DNA from: Dermatophagoides farinae
Lineage: Eukaryota > Arthropoda > Arachnida > Sarcoptiformes > Pyroglyphidae
Direction of reading: 5' to 3'
NCBI RefSeq assembly: GCF_024713945.1
Contig: NC_134678.1
Location: 8,308,001 to 8,372,000, forward strand
DNA length: 64,000 bases
Under the pieces are notes generated by a model. The model had not been told where the DNA came from. It searched no databases and saw only the letters and a list, made by a program, of their open reading frames with translations. Made by a program: the position numbers and the translations under genes. Shown piece by piece: positions 11,189-28,440 of this stretch; the first letter of the stretch is position 1, and every line of letters begins with the position of its first letter.

Positions 11189-13734
11189 TGTGGCTGCTTG
11201 TCAATGCAGTGCTTATAATAATGAATTAATTGATGACTTTAAACATGACAGATTGATGTCTCTCCAGATTTATGCCATTTCAATGTCATCATCATCATCA
11301 ATCAATCAATCAATCAATCAAATCAATCGTAAGAAATCAATTGTAAGTAGCAAAAATGATAAGATTACGTAACTTGTTGCCAAGCTAATCGTGTCATTTT
11401 GAATCCATATCTATTCAACAGGTGTCACTGTGCGAGGGATCAATCATTTGAATTGAAGAGAAAAAGGAAATTGATCTGATTACAACTTGATTGAAGATGT
11501 GAATGTAATGCAAATCATCATTGTTGCAGAAAAACGAATGATTAATCATATGATATGTATTCTCAGCCAATGATGAGTTATTTACGTGATCTGAAAGTGT
11601 CGTTTTTTATTCGGAAAATCCATGTTGATGACGACGACGATGATGATGATGATGATTATTAGTGAGAATGAATATTTCTTGGTTGTGGAAATAAAAGACC
11701 GGAAGTCGAATGGACAAGAAATCGATTTTCATGATCCACAATAAATTACATGTTATTGTTGTGTGTGATATATTCAATCCCGAAAATGGAAAAATTTTCC
11801 CTTGTCCAAAATAGATGGGATACAATTTGAAGACAAACTTTTTCTTGGCATTTTCAATATATATCTGAATCTGAATTATGATTGATTCGATTTTTGTCTG
11901 TTGTTGTTGTTGTATTGTATTGTATCGCGCAATCATATATAGAAATAGATAATGTAATGACCCAATGTGTCTTTTATCCGTGTGAATTCGTTATTGATTG
12001 GATGAACATGATGTAGCATTATCATGTGCCATCCGATTGTTCTCGAGATTTACTTTCTCCTCTGCTCAAAGAATGTTGTGTGTGTATTCGGTTTGATGGA
12101 TGCATGATTGACAACAAGCAATGGTTATTTGTGAAATTGAATTTAATCTTCAAATGGCCCTTGTAGTATTGTGAATGTGACTGGTTGATTTTCTAAAAAT
12201 GGAGCATCGAATTATGATTGGATAAATTGTTTGATTCATCCATCAAGTGACAGGTTCAACGTTTGAAACATAAATCTCGACTGTCAGATTTGCGCGATGA
12301 TACATTTATTGATGACAGGATATTGTGTGTTGTGTGGTGAAACCTTGATTTTTCCAATTTGACACTTGAGTTTAAATTTTGTGTCATTTCACAATCGCAA
12401 TTGTCAAGATTAATTTGTACTTGAACAGCAACGTGTCTCACATTTGAATAACGAGACTTGCTGTTGATTAATTGATCTATATATATGTGTGTGAGTATGG
12501 CTAATTTGGATTGTAGCCATCCCGAAAGTTGTTTTGTTGTTTTATTTGCATTGTCCGTGTGTGTGTGTTTGATCAAAACACCACCAACGCTTAGGCCATG
12601 CCATGCCATAAATCAATCAATCAATCAATCAATTGATCGATCGATGGAAGAAAAACGTGCCACAACTACTACTATATACAACAATAGCCATAGCCGTTGT
12701 TGATTGAAGAAAGACCAGACGTATTCGGATGTATTCGGGCGTATTCAGGAAAAAGTGAATGAATGCTTTGACATGTCAACCAAACATGATTATGGATAGA
12801 TTGATTCACACACTTGGATGTTTGCACTGAATCTGGTGCATCATAATCTATTTCTATTTTTAAATTAAATTCACTCACTGGTAATCTAGGCTTTTTGCCC
12901 ATTATCACCTGAATACAATGTTTGATTAATTAATCTGATTATGATCCCACTGCATCAGATAAGATGACATTTTGTGTAGTCAAGATAATGATCATCATCA
13001 TCATAATAATGAGGATGAGGATGAAGCAAAAAAGAAAAGGTTGGAGGATGAATTGAAATTTTTCGCATGTCTAATTTGAATAATAATTGAATGGATTTGA
13101 ATTTTTGGAATAAATTCCAAGATGCTCCAATAAAAATGGGCTCACAAGGCGAGTAAACAAACCATATATTTCTTCTTTTTTCCTCCAATTTGTTTATTGT
13201 TTACATCAAAAATATACATGTTGATTTTGTCAGCTGCGCATGCCCGTGTTGTTGTTTGTTTCCTTTTCCTCCGAAATGTATTCTTCCTGTTGATGATATC
13301 ATTTTCAAATTTCTTGCTTGGTTGCTGATTGCTGATGACAATCCAAATGATCCACAAATATTCTGTTGAACTTGTATGGCAGTCATAATGGTCACATTGA
13401 TGATGATGATGATTGTAATGGAAAGGAAAAATGTTGTTGTCTGAACTCGAACCATACAATGGAATCAAATCAAGTCATTCGATAATCATCAATCATGCAT
13501 TGTAAGTGATAATGATTCACTCTAATTTTTTTCATTTAAATTCAAATTATTATTGAATGGTTGATCCATTCTTCCGCCCGTTTTTTTTCGAAAAAAATGA
13601 ATTAAACTTGGATCATAACATAAGGTGGTGTTTGGCTATTCAAGCTGGTTGTATGGACATCACACACACAAACACAAAAAAAGAGAAACGAATGATGACA
13701 AGATGAGAGAAAACAATGTTGAACGATCTTCATC
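11189..13734. other. Long intergenic stretch without a convincing gene
   Basis: About 2.5 kb of AT-rich DNA with simple repeats: CAATCAAT tracts (11,300-11,325 and 12,611-12,633), GATGAT tracts (11,631-11,655), TG runs near 12,560. Several short ORFs exist, the best being an 84-codon minus-strand ORF at 13,201-13,455 with a hydrophobic start, but none shows a domain or codon pattern I would defend. Confidence 0.4.
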
Positions 13735-13742
13735 TATAAAAG
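13735..13742 (+). promoter_or_regulatory. Candidate TATA box of the APMAP-like gene
   Basis: TATAAAAG lies 125 bp upstream of the ATG at 13,867 and is followed by a short 5' leader. The spacing suits a core promoter with a leader of about 95 nt. No initiator was identified with certainty. Confidence 0.45.
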
Positions 13743-13866
13743 AGGAACGTTCTGGCAACAAGGTATCTCACAAATAGATGGTGTGCAATCGTGAATTGTG
13801 CCAACAACAACAACAAATGCAACAAGTGTTCTGACTGTCATCACATCACATTGTATTATTGCAAAA

Positions 13867-14348
13867 ATGAATCGTCATCGTCCTTATTATTGTTGTTGGT
13901 CATTGATGGTCGTTTTGATCATAATGAACATGATGATAAGCACTGGCCAATGTACAGGAAGATCTCAGCATCTGTTGACATCATCACCATTATCATCGGC
14001 GACATCTCCTTTCATCGGTGTACAACGGCCATTCGGCGCCAATTCTGGACCGATATCACCGATTGTATTTCAGAAGTATAGCCTAACACCTGCATCATCG
14101 ATTGTGGGCACGAATGTGGCACCCACCGAACAGTTATATAATTATGTACCTGCACCGAAACCAAGTCATTCAATGTTGGATGCAACATCGACAGCTGCTG
14201 CATCGTTAACAGCATTGCCCATAATGACTGCATTCAAAAGTCTTTCACAACAGGCAGCACCAGCCACATTGATGGCCGCTGCATTGACGGCCAATTCCAA
14301 TGTTGCCGATATTCCTGTCACATACAAGTGAGTGCACAAATGTTGAAA

Positions 14349-14379
<31 letters not shown>

Positions 14380-17300
14380 TGTTGTTGTTGTTGTTTGTAG
14401 ATTTGATCTGCCCGATTCATTTAGCGGTGCGCTTGAACCAAACAACTTGTTGGCCGGTGCTACACGTATGTTTGAAGGACAAATTATCGGTCCAACATCG
14501 TTGGCTATTCACAAGGATTTCATCTATGCTGGAACGGCTGGTGGTGCCGTTTGGCGAGGAAATCTCCGCACAGGAAACGCAACTCGTATCGCCAAGATTA
14601 ATAATGACATGTGTGAGAAGAAATCGTGGGATTCATCATTATGTGGACGACCATTAGGCGTTCGTGTTGATGGCAATGGTGTCCTGTATTTTGTCGATGC
14701 CTATCTGGGTCTTCATTCCATTCACTTTGATCAGGATGATCGTGTACAACTGACACCATTATTGTCGGTGGAACAAGTTGGTGGCAAATACATGGGCCAT
14801 TTAGTGTTGGACGAAGGTGCAGGCACCAATGGCGGCCATATGGTCTATATTACAATCGCATCGGCTAAACGTGATCTCACACAATGGACAGCTATGGTCA
14901 TTGAACCGGATACGACCGGATTCGTCGTTCAGTATGATACCGGCAATGGGCAATATTCGATCATTTGGGATAAATTATGGTATCCAACTTCGATTGAAAT
15001 CACCGATGATCGAACCGCTTTGTTGGTTGCCGAATTTAGTTCGCGTAAAGTGCTCAAATATTACATCAAAGGTGAGTTTTTTCATTCATTCCAATGATTT
15101 GCCAAGAACCTAAAATGACTGACTGAGCGTTTAGATTTGTAGCTGCAATTCAAATTTTTCTTCACAAGATTAGTGAAGTGAACATGAATACATGAACAGA
15201 CCAAGCAAGAAGAGGGCCAAAACAATTGATGAGTTTCACTCATGCAATTATACATACACACACACACATTGATATATCCGGAAAAGATGGTGAAGATGAG
15301 AGCAACATTAGAATGATAATCGTTTTCGTTTTGAAAAACATATAATTGCCCATACATTTCTCACACAGGCTGGCCATCATGATCAAGTTATGCTGTAGAT
15401 TCATGACTTGCAAGTCTGACTGACTGGTGATGTAAACTTTATCAACAGTAGTGAACAGGGTGGTGGATTCCAGGCCAATGCAGTTTCAGTTGAATTTGGT
15501 CATCAGTGCATTGGCGATTCATTTCATTAATGATGATGGAGAGAAAGATTTGAGTGGATTTGAATAGAATAGAAATTGTTGATTCATCCATTCATTCATT
15601 GATTGTCGATACTTTATAGTTTATTATGACACAAGATGATGATGATGATGATGATGGGGTGATGATAATCGCGTTCATTTGAATCGAATTGTTGTCTGTT
15701 GAATGATGACAACAGTAGCCAGATGTGGACAATGCAGTGCATTGTTATTTGGTGAATGTAATCCAGGGATTATCTTTTCTTTCTTTTCTTTCAGTATCTG
15801 GTCATTGTGGATTCTAATAATAGCGCGCCATTCATTGAGTTTGTCATTTATGGATGGAAATTTAAATTGAAGAAAAAGTGTGTGCTTTTTCCATTGTCTC
15901 TTTGCTTTTCTTTTTTTTTCTGCGTTTGTTGTTGTTGCAATCAAATATTTTGAGATTTTGTTTAATGATGATTCATTATTGATCCGTTATAGACTAGTGA
16001 ATGCAAACGATCCATCAAAATTTGGTGCTCATAACAATAATAATCGTGTTGATCGTGTTGATGTTGATATAAACTACTACCATTGTTGTGTTGTTGTAAT
16101 ATTTCCGCCATCAATTTGTCGTCTATACAGCGACGATGAAAGATGAAAACAAAAGATAATGCTCCTTATGGTGATCAATCATGATTTTATCAATGTTCCG
16201 CTTTCGTTTAGTGTCAGTTTTGCATTTAATGTGCAGTGAATAGCAATGTGAATAAATCCATTTGGATTGAACAGAAACTTGATGATGAACTAAACACAAG
16301 AAATTGAAAAAAAAAATTCAAATCATACGCCAATGTGACAATGACTTTTGAGGACAATTGAATCTTAGCTAACCCATCAAATTGTCCTTTCATTGTGTTT
16401 TGTGTTTTGTGTGTGTGTGTATTGAGGATGAAACAAAATTGCATTTAAGGCTCGAACGAAATTAAAGATGTTTTTTGTTCAATTCTAGCATTGTGATCTA
16501 GTTTGACAATGATCGAATTCTTTTCAAAGTTTGAAATTGAATTTCTCTTCACATGAGAAACAATCAAATAAACAATTGAAGCGCGAAATGTTTGAAAAAA
16601 TGGAATGGCCTAGAAATTTCTATCATTTCATCATTATTTCGATTAATCGATTAACAGGTACGAAAAAAGGAGCATCGGAAATTTGGGTTGAAAATCTTCC
16701 CGGCGAATCGGATCACCTGATACGTTCGGCTGACAAGACAAAGGAAACATATTGGATGCCAATCGTGAATGCTCGCAATCAATCGAAACCCAATCTGTTG
16801 GATTTCATGTCCGACAAGCCATATCTACGCAAAGAGCTGTTGGACATTTATGCCAAAATGGGCAGTCGTATCGAACAACTTGGCCAGGAATATCAGAATG
16901 AACAGCTCGAACGTCTTGGTTTCCAGATGAAAACTAGTCTACAGTTTTATCAGCAAAACGTGGGTAACAATTATGGTTTGATTTTGGAATTGGATGCCAA
17001 TGGCAACATACTTGGCTCATTGCATTCGGTGGCCGGTGTCAATTCATTCATATCGGAAGCGTTGGAAGGCGAATCTGATTCGCCAAACGAACGTGTCCTG
17101 TACATTGGTTCATTCGGTTATCCCTACATACTCAAACTGGTCATACGAAAACCGGCCATCGATGTTGCATCACGGTTGGCGGTTGCAGCAGCTGCTCAGG
17201 CCCAGACCATCGTTTCGTTGAATGATCCGGCCGCTCTGCGAATGGTTCAGCGATCATCCGGGTATTCAGCCATTTCGAATGATAGTAGTCCCATGACTAA

Positions 17301-17409
17301 TATCGGCATGATTTCGCCATTATTGCTGCAATCATTAAACGGTACGGCGGCAGCATCGGCAGCAGCTATTCAAATGCCGCAATGGTCATCCATTCGTCAT
17401 CGTTATTGA
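13867..17409 (+). CDS. APMAP/strictosidine synthase-like beta-propeller protein
   Basis: Exons 13,867-14,327, 14,401-15,071 and 16,658-17,409; phases close (1,884 nt, 627 aa). The ATG at 13,867 was chosen because it gives a clean signal sequence (WSLMVVLIIMNMMISTGQC); the frame is open farther upstream but without ATG. After an Ala/Pro/Thr-rich segment the propeller begins: FEGQIIGPTSLAIHKDFIYAGTAGGAVWR, CGRPLGVRVDGNGVLYFVDAYLGL, then YYIKGTKKGASEIWVENLPGESDHLIRSADKTKETYWM. These are the strictosidine-synthase-like blocks of APMAP and insect hemomucin. Animal members are membrane or secreted glycoproteins with esterase-like folds and do not make alkaloids. The C-terminal Ala-rich tail is unusual. 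Intron 2 is 1.6 kb, the longest host intron in the window. Confidence 0.88.
15072..16657 (+). other. Large intron of the APMAP-like gene
   Basis: GGTGAG donor and TTAACAG acceptor; about 20 times longer than the other introns here. It contains a (GAT)n run at 15,638-15,655 and a TG run at 16,408-16,420, but no nested gene or recognisable transposon. Confidence 0.6.
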
Positions 17410-17694
17410 TTCATTGACCAGTGATTTGTTGATTTGTTCAAACCAAACAAAATTCTCATGCTTTTATCTTTATTTTCATTTTCATCTTCATCTTCATCTT
17501 CCTCATTCATTCACTTATTCAAACACTATGTATTCTGTTTCTTATTTGAAAGTCTGTATTATTGCAATAACCAAAGTGTCAACAACAAACGATCATTATC
17601 GAATATGAGTTTGATTAAATTACAATTAATCTTTTGTTGCCATTTAAACGCAAATAACGTTCGCAGTGTTGATTACAATATTGAATCGGCAGTT

Positions 17695-19009
17695 ATGAGT
17701 AAAGAAGTATCGAACAAAGTGTCTTCCATGCAGCTACAATCGGATTTGTTTAGCAAACCAAATTTAGCGGTCGTATTGCATGGCAAAAATGATTTACGAT
17801 TACAGGAATGGCCATTACCAGATAAACTTGGTCCATATGGTGAGTTTGATTTGTTTTGTTTTGCTTTGCTTTCATTCACTCATTCATGATGACTTTGTAA
17901 ATGTCAACAGAAGTGTTGTTGAAATCGCATAGTACTGGAATTTGTGGCACCGATCTTCATCTGTGGCGTTCCGCTCAGGTGGCCAGTTTCCAATTGAATC
18001 GTCCGTTCTGTTTGGGTCATGAACCATCGGCTGTGGTCATGCAATGTGGTCAGCAAGTACATCATCTAAAACCGGGTGATCGTGTTGCCATTGAACCGGC
18101 CATTCCATGTTTGAAATGTGATTTTTGTCGTTCAGGTCGCTACAATCTTTGTCCGGTATCGAATAGACAATCACATGGCCTGCCAAATTCTGACGGTTCA
18201 CTACGTCGTTATTACACACATCGTGCAGATTTCTGTTTCAAGTCAGTATTGGTGGTGTATATATTAATGATAATGAAATTGTGACATTGTTTCATTGTAT
18301 CATTACAGATTACCTGACTGCATTTCGCTGGAAGAAGGAGCTCTAGTCGAAGCATTGGCCGTGGTCATACACGCATGTCGTCGTGTCATAGTTAATGTTG
18401 GTGATTCGGTTCTCATTTGTGGTGCAGGACCGGTTGGTGTTATGGCCATGTTGGCTGCAAAAGCATACGGTTGTCATCAGGTTTGCATTACCGATATCAA
18501 ACGATCGCGGCTAGATTTGGCCAAAAAAATGGGCGCCGATCATGTTTATTGCATCGATACGACCAAAACAATGAGTGATAAACAATTGGCCACCGAAATT
18601 GCCGAAATGATGGGCCAGACAGCCGATATCTGCATCGAATGCTCAGGGTTCGAATCGTCACAATCGATGGCCATTCATGCTACACGTCCTGGTGGACGTA
18701 TTGCTATAGTTGGCTTGGGTGCACCGGCCAATCGTGTTCCGCTATCGACGGCGACAATGAAAGAAATTGATTTGATTGGAGTCTGCCGCATTAAAGATGA
18801 GTATGTACTTTAGATTGCCTATTAATCACTAATCTTTGATTTGATCAATTAGTTATCCACTAGCAATACGGTTGATTGAAACTGGTCGAATCAATGTGAA
18901 ACCATTGATAACACAGAAATATCCAATCGAAAAGGCTTTGGATGCTTTCCGATTGCTTCAAGCAGGCACCGAAGGTGTCATGAAAGTATTGATTCAATAT
19001 GACGACTGA
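17695..19009 (+). CDS. SORD: Sorbitol dehydrogenase-like zinc-dependent MDR enzyme
   Basis: Exons 17,695-17,839, 17,911-18,241, 18,309-18,800 and 18,853-19,009; 1,125 nt, 374 aa. The ATG at 17,695 gives a normal family N-terminus (LAVVLHGKNDLRLQEWPLP follows); an in-frame ATG at 17,605 would add 30 residues. Catalytic zinc ligands are visible: Cys in STGICGTD, His-Glu in LGHEP and the Glu in VEALAVV. The four structural-zinc cysteines (PCLKCDFCRSGRYNLC) are also present. The NAD-binding turn is GAGPVG, with TDIKRSRLDLAKKMGAD supplying the cofactor-selecting Asp. The enzyme oxidises sorbitol to fructose with NAD+ in the polyol pathway, in the cytosol. It follows the propeller gene by about 290 bp on the same strand and is convergent with the ABC gene. 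Confidence 0.95.
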
Positions 19010-19098
19010 ATTGATTACATACAAAATTGATTAAAATGTACGACAAGAATCTATCAATATCTAATTGTTGGTTTTATTTGATTTGATTCATTATTCAT

Positions 19099-22002
19099 TT
19101 ATTTATTAATATTAAACAAAATTGTCGCTATGAAAAGAAAGACCACTGTCCACGAGGCTGAAACGATGAAACCGATGGCAACATCCCAATGGTTGAATGG
19201 ATCCCATCCACGATATAGCATATGACGAACAGCATCGATTGCCTTGGCTTGCGATACGATCGTACTGACATAGATCAGGAACTGTGGCATTGTATCCACT
19301 GGCCATACGACACCTGTGTGTGTTGTGTGATATTGGATATATATCAAGCAACAAAAATCACAATTAATCAGTGAATGATGAACGAACCGCTTAGTAGGAA
19401 TTGTGGAAACATCGAGCCCATACAAGCTGCCAATGTAAAATTCTCTTCTTTGGCAATGGCCGATATCATAATACCGTAAGCCATTCCGGCCACACCTTGC
19501 ATGACAATGAGAACGGAAATCCAAAACACTGGTCCACGATTGGGAATGTGGAATATGAAGAATGCCATCAAGAGAACGAGAATTATCTGAAAGATGACTA
19601 CCACGGTTTGTGTGATGACGTGCGAAAGAATGTATTCATTGGGATACACTCCCGAAACTAAACTTCGTTGTAGTAGACCATCTTTGCGTTCCAGAACCAG
19701 TGTTAGTGAGGCCGTAGCTATCGAAGCGTAAAATGACAACGACATTATGAATGCTGGTGCCATGAATTCTGTCACAGTTGGATCCTGATTGCCCATCAAG
19801 GGTGGTGGAATCTATGGTGAACAACAAGTACATTACATTTTTGTATTAAAGTTGTCACTGGCAAATCACATCTTACTCGAATTGGCGAATCAGCCACATC
19901 TGGATTGTAACCATTCTCGGCCAGTAAATTGCGGGAAAATAGATGATATGCTTCAAATATTTTCTCTTTGATTTTCATTGCATGAAATTGGGCTATTATT
20001 CAAGCGATAAAAGAAATAGAGATAAAAGTAGTAGTACTGCCAGTACTAGTAATCACTTACAAGACATGTCCAGATAGAGATCTACGAACGATTCAGCCAC
20101 AGTTTCATTGTCCATCGACATGTAATCGATGGCTTTTTCGAAACTCGCCCGTGTGAAATTTGGTCCGAATCGAAGGAAAGCTTTCGCCTGGCCGGAACGA
20201 ACCGACTGGAAACCTTGTTCGACGGAAGCCACAGGCATCAGATGAATGCTATGATTGTCGATCGATTGAAGCACTTGCAAACTATACGGACTATTTGTTT
20301 TGGGCATCGGATTCAATAGTGGATCCAATTCACCATTGTAGTACGTTACGGCAATGTCGAATGGATCACGGCCCAAACAGAGAAAGAATAAGGTACATTG
20401 AAGGACGGGAATCAACGATGCAAACAACATGACGGGAAGATTTCGCCACATTCGTATAAAGTTTTTGGTCAACAATGCTGAACTTCGAGCAAAGTGATCG
20501 AGAATTTTATTCCGTTTCATCAACATACGTTGAGGTTGAGCTACTACATGTGGTGGTACTGGTGTGTGTCTGCTATTATCTTCTGGCTCACATTTGTTTG
20601 ATTGAGATTGAGTTTGTTCGTTTGATTGTCGCTGAGATTTGTCCGTAATTGTTGAAAAGGGTGATAGTGACGACGATCCTTGGCCTTCATCGTCCAGTTC
20701 TTCAGTTCCTGTTTTCGATTCTTCGTCAAATTGCTGTATGAAGTGCAAAATGTTGTTGTCAATCACAAAGATGGAGCTATCTGTCAATAATTGTCTGCTT
20801 ACCTTGTGATGATTTACAGTTAACAGTAGTGGTTTTTCAGAGATGCAGTGATTATTACCATACTGTTTTCGCTCTAATGATGCCACGTTATCGACATAGT
20901 GATTTTTTCCTCCGCCACGTGTGGCATTCACGTTATGGCAAAGTGCGAGAAACACTTGTTCCAGATTGTCCAAACGAAATCGTTGAATAAGTTTCTGTGG
21001 ATTGCCTTCTTCCAACAATGTCCCATGTCGCATGAATGCTACGGTCGATGCATACTGGGCTTCATCAATGTAATGTGTGGTGATTATAACGGTGATGCCT
21101 TCTTGCGATGATAACGAACGAAGATGACTCCAAATGGATTGCCGAAGCACTGGATCAATGCCAACGGTAGGTTCATCCAATACTAATAATGGTGGTTTGT
21201 GCACTAATGCTGCCGCTAATGATACACGACGTTTCTGGCCACCGCTCAATTTTGCCACGAAACGATCCTGTTCAGGCAATTCGAGGAATGAGATTAAGAA
21301 TGTTATCCGATCTCGGATTGTGTCGCTTGGTAGCCGATATAGGCGGCCAAAAAAGAATAGTGTTTCCTTTATGGTGAATTCTTCGAACAATCCAATTTCC
21401 TGTGGCATATAACCGATGCCAGGTCCAGGCACCAGTGACCGAGTAGATCCGGGAATTTCGCCGAAAACTTTGACATAACCGGATTTCGGTTTCAACAGGC
21501 CCACTAGCGAATGTACTAGCGTTGTTTTGCCGCAGCCACTCGGCCCCAAGATTGCATATCTATGAGAAACTGTTGGTTAAACACACTGTGATTGTAATAT
21601 ATACAGTAAATGTACTTACATTGTTCCCACTGGAACTTTGATGGTGATGTCGTTTAAGGCATTTCTCGCTTTCTTGCCTCGACCATAGGCAAATATCAGA
21701 TTAGTTGCCGTTGCAGCAAACATTTGTTTTGGAGGGTTGAGTTTTTTTGCTTCCGCTGCTGGATTCGATTGAATCCATTGGTTGAGTTTGTTTTGGAAAA
21801 ATTTCGGTCCAATTGAACTGAGAATGTTTGATCGACTGGTCGTGGTGGTGGTGGTGGTGTTGGTTATTTTATCATTTGCATTAAAGGACACTTGATTGTT
21901 GATCGTGGTCGAGAATGTGGTATCATTGTACACGGCTTGGTCATCATTGCCGTCATTGAATCGAACGTGCAAAGATGATGATGATGATGATGATTGCTCC
22001 AT
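19099..22002 (-). CDS. ABCH/ABCG-type half ABC transporter
   Basis: Exons (minus strand) 22,002-21,620, 21,559-20,061, 19,992-19,877, 19,811-19,388 and 19,313-19,099; 2,637 nt, 878 aa. The nucleotide-binding domain comes first: Walker A GPSGCGKTT, Q-loop GYMPQ, signature LSGGQKRRVSLAAALVH, Walker B LLVLDEPTVGIDP and H-loop TTHYIDEA. A Ser/Gln/Thr-rich linker (about residues 390-475) precedes a single six-helix membrane domain that includes MAPAFIMSLSFYASIATASLTLVLERKDGLLQRSLVSGV. TVGIDPVLR...IW and TTHYIDEA are typical of subfamily H, which is common in arthropods. ABCH members function as dimers; known ones export cuticular lipids, with suggested roles in xenobiotic transport. ABCG or ABCA-like bacterial-type exporters are the alternatives. 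The ABCC gene lies directly upstream on the same strand. Confidence 0.9.
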
Positions 22003-22965
22003 TTGATTGTCGTGTGATTGATTTGTTGTTGTTCATACGTTTTGTTCACCAGTTTTGATGAATTCTCCAGAACGAATGTGAATTGATCGAGACTGAGAAT
22101 ATGATTTATCTAATTAAGAATTGTCATTGTCATCGTTGTTGATGTGGATGACATTGTAAAATATTTTAAGCTTGAAACGTGATGACATTCTATTCGCATC
22201 TCATTCATTCATTCAATCATCACATGTAATGTTGGCCATGATTCGATTGAATAATGAACCAATGAACAAAACAACAAACTAGTGTAGATGAACGAATGAT
22301 TCAATGATTGAATGAATGAATGAATGAATGAATGAATGAATGAATGAATGAACGAATGAACGAATGATTGAATGAATGAACGACCGACTGACCAACCAAC
22401 AACAACTAAGCAAGGGCTATTTTTAATCTTTTTCGCATATAAAAGTAATGATGATGATGATTGAATGTTATGATTCAAGTGACGCCCAAGCAAACACCAA
22501 ATCGGATCATTGAAGCATAGTTTTCTCTCAAATTGTCAACAACATTTGAATATTTCATCATCCGAATAATGATGTGGTGGTCCAAAATAAACAGAGTCTG
22601 AGTCATACATACTAATGTTGGTCATATTGTTGTAATAACAGATCTACGACCACTGCTACAGTTTCGCTATATTGAATGCATCATTGCATCTTATAGAGAA
22701 CTGTGTGACTGTGTGTGCATGTGTCGTGTATTTTCACATTTCCTCTTTCTCTTTCGGTTGTAAAATATGTAGAGTTTCAGGAAACACTCACACAGATACT
22801 CAGATGTCCGAAGAGAGTATATAGCAAGACAGACTCTGATCGGACACAAATGAATCAAGTGTTGATAAACGAGTTGTGCATGGAAATATAATATAATATA
22901 TATGATGATATGATAATAATAATAATAATTGTATATTGAAATTGATTAGTGATCAACAGTGAGAT
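22003..22965. other. Spacer between the two ABC transporter genes
   Basis: Holds the promoter of the ABCH-like gene and the 3' UTR of the ABCC gene, both minus strand. AT-rich, with the AATG microsatellite listed separately and an ATAAT tract near 22,890-22,930 close to the ABCC stop. No ORF of note. Confidence 0.45.
22309..22385. repeat. (AATG)n microsatellite
   Basis: About 19 imperfect tetranucleotide units (AATG with some AACG) in the spacer between the ABC genes. The 94-codon ORF through it (…SFIHSFIHSF…) is just the translation of the repeat. Confidence 0.9.
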
Positions 22966-27937
<4,972 letters not shown>

Positions 27938-28440
27938 TTTCAGTGTTTGGTTTGTTGATTGATTTGAATCGAATGAACACCAGTTATTAACGTTTTTATA
28001 GTGGTGTGGTGCAATAATGCAAAACCTAGCCATGTGATAATTAATTTTTAGCCAATTATCTATCGTCTATCATCTATTATCCATTACTTATTACTTAATG
28101 AGGCAGAGTTGTAAAATGTCCATTTATGGCTACATTGTGCTGTCATAAATGGAATGGCAATTTAATGTCGTGCCTTACCCTGCTACACACATAACCACTG
28201 ATGTTGAATGATGATTGCTTTTTATTGATTAACCTCATCTCGACTATACTACCACTGGTGGCTGAAATTGCACTAAACTTGACCCATATTTTAAACCGAA
28301 ATCGAACTTTGGTATGTGTCTAATACGATTGATGTTTGATAAAAATGAAAATGAAAATGAAAACGATGGTTGTAAATTTGATCAAATTGGCGATTGCCAT
28401 AATTTATTATTAATTATTAATTACAACACAATGTGTGTGG
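27938..28440. other. Spacer between ABCC and DCST genes
   Basis: About 500 bp of AT-rich sequence with nothing coding; should contain the ABCC promoter and the DCST 3' UTR. A weak AAAATGAAAATG repeat lies at 28,342-28,362. Confidence 0.4.

Noticed and set aside
13201-13455. 84-codon minus-strand ORF with hydrophobic start
   Set aside because: No domain, simple-repeat-derived Ile run, no partner exon or conserved feature visible.
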